From an uncultured Ruminococcus sp. (GTDB lineage Bacteria; Bacillota; Clostridia; Monoglobales; Monoglobaceae): 64,000 bases of DNA. Positions 48,333-56,714 of the stretch are shown here, one piece after another; position 1 is the first letter of the stretch, and each line of letters begins with the position of its first letter. Both the position numbers and the translations under genes were made by a program. A model generated the notes under the pieces. The model did not search any database, was not told the origin of the DNA, and saw only the letters and a list, made by a program, of their open reading frames with translations. The stretch spans positions 79,980-143,979 of the forward strand of contig CACXES010000041.1 in the NCBI GenBank assembly GCA_902766745.1, in the 5' to 3' direction.

Positions 48333-51300
48333 TCATTTCAATTTATACGTTCCCGTAAGGGGGATGAGCCTGTCACCGCTCCAAACAAACAGTTCAAGAT
48401 AATCTCCGTATGTTAAATCATTTGCATCCGCAACAACGATTTCGCTGTTGTTACCCATCAACAATTCCGCTTGTACGGCAGATGCGCTCTTTATCATATT
48501 CTTGTTCCTTACAGCCATAACAAGTATTATATCGCCTATACTCCCCGAATTGTATATATCAACCTCCGCAAATATATTTCCCGCCGACAGGCTCTTTATA
48601 TTCCTTTCCGAAACAGCACCGCTGCTGCCGTCGGGCGAAAACGGATTTTCGCCAAACTCCATTTTCCCGAAGGTCGGCTTTCCTACTCCGAAAGCTGTAC
48701 CACCGTCAACAGCTAAAAGCATGGGAACGTTAGGCTTTAGTGTGACTAATCCTTCATATGTACTGTTGTCAATCAAATTTGTCATTTCGCCGAGCAGACT
48801 GTTTTCATACTTCACATACACACCGAGGTTCTCAGCATTATAGCTGCAAAGATTTATCAGGATTCTGCCGGATTTCTCCGCTGTTGATATTTCAACACCT
48901 GTAATGGGGTTATTATTCTCATCCGTCAATTCAATCTCCGCTGCGCCTCTTGCCATATAAAAAGCTTTAATCTTACTTTCAATATCGTTTACCGAGGCAC
49001 TGCTTGAACCCGTAAAATTTCTTGTTCCACCGCTCTCTGTTACTGCAGCTACCTTTATGGCATTCACCTTAGCAAGCTCCGTCCTCTCCTGTCCGTCAGC
49101 ATTATATTTAAGACAATCCTCCGCAAGCATAAGCACATTGCCGCCTTTTTGAACAAAGCTGTAGACTTCATCAACGACCGCATCCGCTACATGGGTTGCC
49201 TCGGGGATAATCAGCATGTTATACTCTGCAAGCCTGCTGATTTTGCTCTCGCAAATCAAATCCGTTTTTACACCGCTGTACATAGCTCCCAGATAGCTTT
49301 GATAAAGAGCGTTTTCATACTGTCTGTTGTAGCTTTTGGAGGTCTCGGAGAAGAGTATTGCCGACTCAGCCTTCTTTTCCCTGAACGCTGTAACCTCCTC
49401 CGCAAGACGATTGATATCGAGTCCTGTTTTACCTATCTGCGCCATAACATCCGCTCGATACTGAACCGTTGTATTTATGAAATTCGGATATTTCTTATCA
49501 CTTCTGCCCCACAGCCATGCTTGACTTCCCGACAGACCGTGCAACGCCCCTTGCCACAGCATTGCTGTCACCCAATCAGCATAATTTTCCGCATAATTCA
49601 AGGTATTCTTGTCAAGCGCAAAATGATTTTCCATATTGAACACAGGTGCTTCGTTTACCGAGGTCTGGAAATCATACCACATCATCTGCGTTTGAATTGT
49701 CTGCCCCGACGCATCGGGTCTGGCCCAGCCATCGTTTGCATTTATGTCCATATTTACGCCAAACGCCTCATAATCCGTACCGTAGTGCTGCACAAGAGCC
49801 GCCCTTGGCGCAACCTCCTGCATAATTTTAGTGCCGGCAGGTATGTCGGGGGCTATATCCTCTATATATCCTTTAATAACATTGTGATACTCCGTTATAA
49901 TACTGTCATTAAATACACGCCAGTCATAATACTGTCCGGTCAGCTTTTCTGCCGCTGTAAGATTTTCCGTATTCTGCATGGGAACATCTGCAAAGTCTGC
50001 ATATTGCGTTCCTCCGTATGTCAAATTCAAGTCTGCAATATAAGAATACTTGCTCTCAAGATAGTCTTTCCACTTATCGGTATAGAAGCTCTTGCCGTAT
50101 GAATTAAAACTCGGTTCATTGTGTATCATAAAGCATACCACATTGCCGCACTCTCTCGCAATCGGCAGAACCGCCGCCAAATAGGTTTTTATCGCGCCGA
50201 AAATCATAGGATGTGTCGGATTGTACGAAAAATAGCTCCCATAGGAAGCATTCACATCCTTAACACCGTTAATGCTCAATACATACGTCGGCATCGAAGC
50301 AAATCCGCCGGACAAAACAACCGTATAGCCCTTTAATTTGTAATACTCAAGAGTCTGCCTGCCTGTTTCAAGCGCATAAGCGTTTATTCCAAACAAGCCC
50401 TCATCACTGTTTTCTCCCGAGTCAAACCATTCTTCAAAGCCGCCGTTTGTCAGTAATTCGTCTCCATTCTCATCCGTAAGCGAAACATCGTCTATATACG
50501 CCCCTGTTACACTGCCGACGCAACTTATTCTGAATTCAGGCTTGCAGGTGTCAGTCGGAATATATGTATACTCATAGCCTACCCAATCAGATGATGCCGG
50601 TATACCGAACTGAATATCCGTCTTTCCCGAGATCCCTATCCTTATATAGATATTTCCCGACGTCTCGCCCTTGGCTCTGAATTTAACCGTATACTCCTTG
50701 CCCTCGGTCAATGAAACCATCTGGTATATCATACCCGTAGTGCTTCCGTCACCCGCAATTTTGAGCGAGGAATCCTCTGCGGAGACAAAGACCTCACCGC
50801 TCGTTGCCGCCTTTCCCGACGGGGTCCACGCATATGCAGTGTTCGGCCTGCCTATCACACGGTTTATGTTAATGTTATAAGGTATGTTATTTACACCGAC
50901 TTGACTTAAGAAATCACTGTCATCTCTGTTCTCCCAGCCGAGGTTATATCCGTTTAAAAAAACAGGACTGCTGTATTCTATACCTCCGTCAGACACGGTT
51001 CCGACAAGATTTTTCCCACTGACCTCCACACCTTCGGGATTTATCTTTGGTACATCGTATGGTGTAATCGAGCCGTCAAGATATCCCGTAAGACTTGTCT
51101 TTGCCTTGCTCAAAAGCTCTGTGCAAATCGGCTGGTTATAAGCGATAAAATCCTCGGATATGCTGCTCTCCTGCATTATTTCGACAGACCGCTCCGCCGC
51201 GCTTAAATATACACGCTCATAATCCGTCGAGATTTCCCTCTCCTCGCACTTAGAGATCAATTCCTTAATCGTGTCGATTTCCGCTGTCAAAAGTGAAACT

Positions 51301-51404
51301 GTACTGTCTGCATATACATTAAATGTAATCCCCCAAGAGCTTGCAGCTACCACAGATAATATTAAAATATGTATTAAAACCCGGTTTGCAGTTTTTTCTC
51401 TCAT
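48333..51404 (-). CDS. Large secreted GH42-like (clan GH-A) glycoside hydrolase, paralogue
   Basis: About 1023 residues. Signal peptide (VLIHILILSVVAASSWGITF); helical stretch (YERVYLSAAERSVEIMQES) also found in the 1376-residue neighbour; CBM-like module (GYEYTYIPTDTCKPEFRI, GAYIDDVSLTDENG); TIM-barrel with Glu ~430 in MIHNEPSFNSYG and Glu ~592 in VFNMENHFAL; trimerisation-like domain (NMLIIPEATHVADAVVDEVY, GGNVLMLAEDCLK); C-terminal small domain ending LELFVWSGDRLIPL. The two Glu are 162 residues apart, 154 in the paralogue. Start at ATG 51402-51404, 11 bases after GAGGGG. A 15-base hairpin lies just upstream. Confidence 0.8.
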   Translation of the reverse strand: MREKTANRVLIHILILSVVAASSWGITFNVYADSTVSLLTAEIDTIKELISKCEEREISTDYERVYLSAAERSVEIMQESSISEDFIAYNQPICTELLSKAKTSLTGYLDGSITPYDVPKINPEGVEVSGKNLVGTVSDGGIEYSSPVFLNGYNLGWENRDDSDFLSQVGVNNIPYNININRVIGRPNTAYAWTPSGKAATSGEVFVSAEDSSLKIAGDGSTTGMIYQMVSLTEGKEYTVKFRAKGETSGNIYIRIGISGKTDIQFGIPASSDWVGYEYTYIPTDTCKPEFRISCVGSVTGAYIDDVSLTDENGDELLTNGGFEEWFDSGENSDEGLFGINAYALETGRQTLEYYKLKGYTVVLSGGFASMPTYVLSINGVKDVNASYGSYFSYNPTHPMIFGAIKTYLAAVLPIARECGNVVCFMIHNEPSFNSYGKSFYTDKWKDYLESKYSYIADLNLTYGGTQYADFADVPMQNTENLTAAEKLTGQYYDWRVFNDSIITEYHNVIKGYIEDIAPDIPAGTKIMQEVAPRAALVQHYGTDYEAFGVNMDINANDGWARPDASGQTIQTQMMWYDFQTSVNEAPVFNMENHFALDKNTLNYAENYADWVTAMLWQGALHGLSGSQAWLWGRSDKKYPNFINTTVQYRADVMAQIGKTGLDINRLAEEVTAFREKKAESAILFSETSKSYNRQYENALYQSYLGAMYSGVKTDLICESKISRLAEYNMLIIPEATHVADAVVDEVYSFVQKGGNVLMLAEDCLKYNADGQERTELAKVNAIKVAAVTESGGTRNFTGSSSASVNDIESKIKAFYMARGAAEIELTDENNNPITGVEISTAEKSGRILINLCSYNAENLGVYVKYENSLLGEMTNLIDNSTYEGLVTLKPNVPMLLAVDGGTAFGVGKPTFGKMEFGENPFSPDGSSGAVSERNIKSLSAGNIFAEVDIYNSGSIGDIILVMAVRNKNMIKSASAVQAELLMGNNSEIVVADANDLTYGDYLELFVWSGDRLIPLTGTYKLK

Positions 51405-51422
51405 TAATCCATGATCCCCTCG

Positions 51423-51462
51423 GCATCTCTGTTGGTGAGAATATGCCCACCAACAGAGATGC
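51423..51462 (-). other. Intercistronic hairpin
   Basis: Perfect 15-base stem GCATCTCTGTTGGTG (51423-51437) / CACCAACAGAGATGC (51448-51462), 10-base loop, starting 4 bases after the stop of the CBM protein gene and ending just before the SD of the GH42-like gene. No T-run follows, so it looks like an RNA stabiliser/processing site or a weak attenuator rather than a full terminator. Confidence 0.8.
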
Positions 51463-51466
51463 ATCA

Positions 51467-54130
51467 TTATTTATTATCCCAAGAAACACTCTTGTATAGC
51501 GGATTCATTTTGTCAAAGTCATTCCAGAAAAATGCGCATATCTTATATGTTGATTCCGCATCGTAATCGGAAATGCTTAGATTAACCGTAAGAGTCTTTG
51601 TTTCCTCGTCAGCCGCAATCACACTGTCGCTCTTGTTGTACTGCACAAGAATATCATCCTTGTAAAGAGCAGCAATTAACGCAGGCGCAAAGCTGCTCTC
51701 TGTGTAGTTTGTAATATCAAGTGAAACGCTGTATGCTCCGCTGCCGGTAACTGCCGATACAGGCGTGCTGCCGAGCTTTAAGCTGTAATCACTCTCAATC
51801 TCATAGGGCGGAGGTGCCGGTGTTCCGGAAACCGTAACCGTATCTGATAAAACGCCGTTCATATTCTGCGACTGCAGCTTAAATGTATAATTCTTGTTGT
51901 TTATTAAGTTCTCAATTGTGACACCACCTGCCGACGGCTCGCATACTGCGCGGAGCATATCGCCATCCTCTGTCACCTCATATACTCTTATGTACCTGCT
52001 GTCAGCCGGCGCTGTCCATGAGATAGCCACACTTTTATTGCTCGCTGTCGCTTTTTCGTCTGTAATAGCTGCTGCCGCCGTGTAATCCTCAAAGCCGCCG
52101 TCTGTTATATGATTAACTGCGTTTTCAACAACCGTTCCGTCCTTACCCGTTAATTCATATAAGGTTATATCATCTATCCACAAATCCTGAACATCGTCAG
52201 AGCCGATATACCACTGGAAAGGTCCTGCTGCCGCTCCGCTTCCGTCACAATACAGTTCCATGCTTTTTTCCGTCCAACCATCAGTGCTTCCTGTTGAATA
52301 AGGATAATCAGAAGTATTCCTCGCTCCCGCACCTATAATAGCCTGGGCACTCGTCACCTGAATTTTTGTCGCGTTATTTACCTTTATTTTGTATGACAGC
52401 CTGTAATATTTACCCTTTTCTGTCGTACTCAATGATTGCTGCAATCTCGAGAAATATGCCACGCTCCAATTTGTGACATCTGCCGGTCTGTTGGCCGCAT
52501 TATACGCCTTATTTGTGAACATATGAAGCGAAGCCGTTCCGTTTGCCTTTTCTGTTGTATCAATAGTTACATTATTGGGGAGGAAATATTGGTTCGAAAT
52601 ATCTGCGGATCTGTCGGTTACACCCCATGAATTTCCGGCTTTTCTATCGGTATATCCTACTGCTTTCGGGTCTTTAGAGAGAATTACCTCGCGGCTTTCA
52701 CCGTCGCTGAAATCAAATCTCAGCTTATATGTATAAACTGTTCCTGCATTGAGATTTGCATCATACTCCTCAAACACCTTCCCCGCTTCACTTGAATACT
52801 GATCGCTTACCAAGCTCCACTCTCCGTTTTCATGCTTATACATACTCACCTTGCTTAAGGTTTCTTTTACGGGATTTCTCCACGAAATATTATTTACTCC
52901 GCCTGTTTTAAGACTTGAAATAATGAATGGATTTTGAGGCTCATAATCAGCAGGGTCGGGAAGAATTATGTCAAACGAGCCGTTTGTCAGCATTTCCGCA
53001 CCTTCAGAGTTCTTAAGTGATACATCATCAAGATAGCCGTCAAATTCATCGGATATGTTAAATCTCAGCACATTCTCCGTTGTGGATGTGATTGACGTTT
53101 CATACCTCGTCCAACCCGGATGCTCTGTATCCTCCGATACCGTCCAGTTAGCCGAATAGCCCATATTTTGCGTCACGTTGCCGAGCCACCAATTCAAGCC
53201 GCTCGATGTTGTCGCCGATGTTTGCGTTGCGGAAGACATAGTTCCCTTTACATAAAACGAAAGAGTGTATGTTCCTGCCGCAAAAGTATCCTCTGTCTGC
53301 AATCTTATTGTCGGAGCGGCAAGGATATAACGCGCGCCCTTTCTGATTATCCTGAGCGATCCGTTACCCGTCCTCGCATTACCTTCATCCAAAACATTTT
53401 CTATATTCATTGTTGCGGCATCGTATTTAGCACCGTATCCTCCCAAAGCACTCCACCCCGAAACCACAAACGTGTGACCTCTCATTGGGTACGGATTTCC
53501 GTAGCCATATGTCTTTCCGCTTTCAAAATCTCCGTCTTCAATATAGTCGATTGATGTATCCGCAGTCTCGCCGTCCTCACCGAGGATATACAAATGTACA
53601 TTGTCTATATAGAATTCACATACAGACTTTGCGCTGATATTAAAGTACAAGCCCGGCTGATTGCTTTTATTTACATTGCTTGATGATACAGCGGAATATG
53701 TATACCAGCCGTCACGCCCCTCTACAGCAGTTTTACTTATGTTTGATAAAGCCGATGAATGATTCATAGAAAAGTTTACAGTGCTTGATGCGTCGGCGGC
53801 AGTGATTTCCTTCATATCAAATACTACCTTCCACTTTTTCCCTACCGGCATATTAGCGAAAGCATACGGATTCATTATCTGCATTGACCCTGATGCTGCC
53901 GCTGTTGAATTAACCACCTTCAGTGCCGTGCTTCCGTCGATCGTTTCTACCGAAAATGTCCAGTTGGCGTGAGTAGAACTGTTATTATGTATCCACCAAT
54001 TAAAATCGTCACCGTTTTGCGACATCGCCGCATATGAGCTTGTCATACCGAATGTCGAAAGAATCGTTACAAGCATTACCGAAACCAACATGATCGAACT
54101 TAGTTTTTGGATTAACCTACTTTTTTTCAC
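51467..54130 (-). CDS. Secreted multi-module carbohydrate-binding protein (no catalytic domain seen)
   Basis: 887 residues. Signal peptide (SIMLVSVMLVTILSTFGMTS, cut near ASSYAA). Repeated CBM4/9-type sandwiches: FNWWIHNNSSTHANWTFSVE, GLNWWLGNVTQNMGYSANWT, and GTASLHMFTNKAYNAANRPA, ending in motifs such as LWIDDITLYEL and FDGYLDDVSLKNS; Fn3-like domains between them (NNISWRNPVKETLSKVSMYK, VAISWTAPADSRYIRVYEV); and a C-terminal ~110-residue domain ending CAFFWNDFDKMNPLYK, similar in style to the C-terminus of the GH42-like neighbour. Probably holds polysaccharide near the enzymes. Start is GTG 54128-54130, 8 bases after AGGAGG. Confidence 0.82.
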   Translation of the reverse strand: MKKSRLIQKLSSIMLVSVMLVTILSTFGMTSSYAAMSQNGDDFNWWIHNNSSTHANWTFSVETIDGSTALKVVNSTAAASGSMQIMNPYAFANMPVGKKWKVVFDMKEITAADASSTVNFSMNHSSALSNISKTAVEGRDGWYTYSAVSSSNVNKSNQPGLYFNISAKSVCEFYIDNVHLYILGEDGETADTSIDYIEDGDFESGKTYGYGNPYPMRGHTFVVSGWSALGGYGAKYDAATMNIENVLDEGNARTGNGSLRIIRKGARYILAAPTIRLQTEDTFAAGTYTLSFYVKGTMSSATQTSATTSSGLNWWLGNVTQNMGYSANWTVSEDTEHPGWTRYETSITSTTENVLRFNISDEFDGYLDDVSLKNSEGAEMLTNGSFDIILPDPADYEPQNPFIISSLKTGGVNNISWRNPVKETLSKVSMYKHENGEWSLVSDQYSSEAGKVFEEYDANLNAGTVYTYKLRFDFSDGESREVILSKDPKAVGYTDRKAGNSWGVTDRSADISNQYFLPNNVTIDTTEKANGTASLHMFTNKAYNAANRPADVTNWSVAYFSRLQQSLSTTEKGKYYRLSYKIKVNNATKIQVTSAQAIIGAGARNTSDYPYSTGSTDGWTEKSMELYCDGSGAAAGPFQWYIGSDDVQDLWIDDITLYELTGKDGTVVENAVNHITDGGFEDYTAAAAITDEKATASNKSVAISWTAPADSRYIRVYEVTEDGDMLRAVCEPSAGGVTIENLINNKNYTFKLQSQNMNGVLSDTVTVSGTPAPPPYEIESDYSLKLGSTPVSAVTGSGAYSVSLDITNYTESSFAPALIAALYKDDILVQYNKSDSVIAADEETKTLTVNLSISDYDAESTYKICAFFWNDFDKMNPLYKSVSWDNK

Positions 54131-54198
54131 TATAATAACCTCCTGTTTTTATTAATTTATTTTGGTTTTTTAACTAAAGCCAACAAAACAAATATTTT

Positions 54199-56697
54199 TT
54201 AATCTCTTACAATCACTGCATTATAAACGCTTGAGTAACGACTGAAAAGCACTGCATAATCATTTGGCAGAAGCTCGGAAATACTTGCATCTCTTACAAC
54301 ATTTCGCCCTTTATAGTAAATCAGTATTCTTCCGCCTGTTCTTAAACGAAGCGGCTGAATCGAATCGCCTTTCTTTAATACAATCAGGCTCTTATTGGGA
54401 TAGGCAGAATCTATCTTACCTGTAACCGCCAGAGCACTTGTACTTCTAAGCGTTGCTGTCGCAGGTATATTCTCAACCTCTCCGTATGATGGTGACCAAA
54501 GCTTCACCACATTCTCTACCGTTCCCGCACCGTTTAGGTATACTCTGAGAATATCCCCCTGCTTTATACTGCCTGCATCAATTCGGTCGCTGAGTGTAAG
54601 CGTTTCATTTGAGTATTTGTCAATATAGCAGGTCATGCAGTTTACTTCATTTCCTTCTGTATCAAGCCTTGTTCCCACCCCGGTAACAAGAGCAAACATA
54701 AGGCTCTGACCCATAAGATTCGTTTCCGCAAGATTAACTGTATAATACGCCGCCGAGCTGCTTTCATCAACATTGTAGGCAGAGAGTGTATACTTCGCAT
54801 CAGCCGTAAGACTGCCCGAGCCGCCTATAAAATACAAATCCTCACGGGTTTTATCCTCCGGTATAAACCACATATACGCATTGTTATCTATAAAAACCGT
54901 GTTTGAAAATGAGTTGCTCTGAGTTATGTATGTCATTTCCTCTTCGGCTCTTCTGCTAAAGCCGTCAAATCCTGTCTCCGATGTCAGAGCAGCAATATTT
55001 ACCTCCTTAATTTTGTTCTCTGCATCAAGCTTGTATTGAATAAGCTGAGGCTGGAAGCTCTCGCCTATTTCGGCATATACTTCACCCGGCGTAAATCCGG
55101 ACTCTCCGCCGAATCTCAGTCTGTCCTTTAAGTCGTATATAACCCATTCGCCGTTTTGGTCAAACAGCTTGAATTTGACCTTCTTGTCGTACACACCGTT
55201 CTCTGCGATATTCGTAAGATAGCCATACAGGATTGAAGAGCCGTCGACAGGTGTGACTGATGCAATTCTTCCGTTGATATCTATTCGGAAGGTATATTCT
55301 GTGCCGGGTGTCGGATACCTTGCATAAAGCTCATCATATGCCGACATCTTTTCAAATTCCTTTGTATAATAATATTTTGTACCGTCAATCGTCAGGCATC
55401 TGTCACCCTTTTCAATTTTTTCAGCAAAGCCGTCAAACCTCTTGTCGGACACAAAAATATCCGTCACTCTTCCGCTTTTGCTCTGCGCAACCGACAACGT
55501 ATCGCCGACAGACAGCTGTGATATTTTAATCTCGGCACCGTTTTTTATAATTCGCTGTTTCTCATTATTTCCCAAATCAAGCTTTATATCTGTCAGTGCA
55601 TCAGGATTTTTAAACTCGCTTATTATGATCATCTCATCGGATGATACATGCTTTGCAACCATTGTCTTATACTCAGTCACCTTTATAACGTCATATCCGC
55701 CCGACCCGTCATTGTTTATAAGCTCTACGAAGCCGTTCTTTAAATCAAGGTCTGCCGCCGTACATTCCGGATATGCTTCTCCGTTATAGATGATTTTTGC
55801 AAGACTGCTGACAGACAGCTTCTTCACCTTTGCCGCATCGTCCACGTATTTTATCTCTGACAAATCCGCCTGTGATATATTCTCGTCATCGATTCTAAGA
55901 ACCTTGTTATCCTTTGCACACACATAAAGAAGCCTTGCATCCGAGCCGCTGTCGGGGCGTGTATACACAACAACATTCATGCCGAGATAATCTCTCATCT
56001 GTCCCGGTCGGCAGTCTATGAGGTAATCACCCACATACGCCCTGTCAATACCAATTGTACTTTCGCCGTATATGTTGCTGATACCGTTATCTGTTACTAT
56101 ATCCTCAAGCTTACTTATGTTTCTGTAATGACTGAGTATAGTCTCAACCTCTGAGGTCTTTACCTTTACATATCCGTCCGAGACTGCATATACATACAGT
56201 ACCTTTTCATCAAGCATGTTGCAAATCATAGTGATTGCATCACCTGCCGTAATATACCTGCCGCTTGTACTTATTCCGCTTTGCAATGCCAGTCTTGCCT
56301 TTTTCTCGGGTGAATCGCTGTAACCGTCAAAGATATCATATCCCAGTGCCGCAAGCGCCATATTTGCCGCTTGCTCCTTTGTAAGAAGCTTATTTGGGTT
56401 GTAATCGTTGCTCCTGACAATTTTCATGCCAACCACCATGCTATTGAGCAATTCGTCATTATCGGTGTCAAAGTCATCAAACATAGACCTAACAATCATA
56501 GCTGCAAAAAACTTCTGCGAGATACCCTCGTCCATAACAGTCTTATCAACGTCTATGTCTGCAATATTAAGCGCATTAAGCAGTGCCGCATTATTCCGCA
56601 TCTCGTCGCTCACGTCAGAATTGTTTGCCGCAAAAGCCGCAGGCACAGACATTAAAATCATAAGAATTATCAATATTATACTTATCGCTCTTTTCAA
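54199..56697 (-). CDS. Secreted protein with N-terminal SLH-like repeats and long unrecognised region
   Basis: About 832 residues. Signal peptide MKRAISIILIILMILMSVPA (cut after AAFA). Degenerate SLH repeats at about 30-190 (NKLLTKEQAANMALAALGYD, SGISTSGRYITAGDAITMIC). The rest is beta-rich and unrecognised, but it resembles the C-terminal part of the SLH protein at 4554-7583: compare ELINNDGSGGYDVIKVTEYK here with FIKNGGNSADTIIIWDYKN there, and the closing segments with D-x-S/D-I...VIV. Start is TTG 56695-56697, 7 bases after AAAGGAGG; an ATG before the SD cannot be used. It follows the 553-residue SLH protein by 17 bases. Confidence 0.8.
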   Translation of the reverse strand: MKRAISIILIILMILMSVPAAFAANNSDVSDEMRNNAALLNALNIADIDVDKTVMDEGISQKFFAAMIVRSMFDDFDTDNDELLNSMVVGMKIVRSNDYNPNKLLTKEQAANMALAALGYDIFDGYSDSPEKKARLALQSGISTSGRYITAGDAITMICNMLDEKVLYVYAVSDGYVKVKTSEVETILSHYRNISKLEDIVTDNGISNIYGESTIGIDRAYVGDYLIDCRPGQMRDYLGMNVVVYTRPDSGSDARLLYVCAKDNKVLRIDDENISQADLSEIKYVDDAAKVKKLSVSSLAKIIYNGEAYPECTAADLDLKNGFVELINNDGSGGYDVIKVTEYKTMVAKHVSSDEMIIISEFKNPDALTDIKLDLGNNEKQRIIKNGAEIKISQLSVGDTLSVAQSKSGRVTDIFVSDKRFDGFAEKIEKGDRCLTIDGTKYYYTKEFEKMSAYDELYARYPTPGTEYTFRIDINGRIASVTPVDGSSILYGYLTNIAENGVYDKKVKFKLFDQNGEWVIYDLKDRLRFGGESGFTPGEVYAEIGESFQPQLIQYKLDAENKIKEVNIAALTSETGFDGFSRRAEEEMTYITQSNSFSNTVFIDNNAYMWFIPEDKTREDLYFIGGSGSLTADAKYTLSAYNVDESSSAAYYTVNLAETNLMGQSLMFALVTGVGTRLDTEGNEVNCMTCYIDKYSNETLTLSDRIDAGSIKQGDILRVYLNGAGTVENVVKLWSPSYGEVENIPATATLRSTSALAVTGKIDSAYPNKSLIVLKKGDSIQPLRLRTGGRILIYYKGRNVVRDASISELLPNDYAVLFSRYSSVYNAVIVRD

Positions 56698-56714
56698 ACC
56701 GATTCCTCCTTTCA

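Noticed and set aside
49149..50102. Plus-strand open frame of 317 codons
   Set aside because: Antisense to the 1023-residue GH42-like gene, with composition typical of a reverse-complement shadow and no SD.
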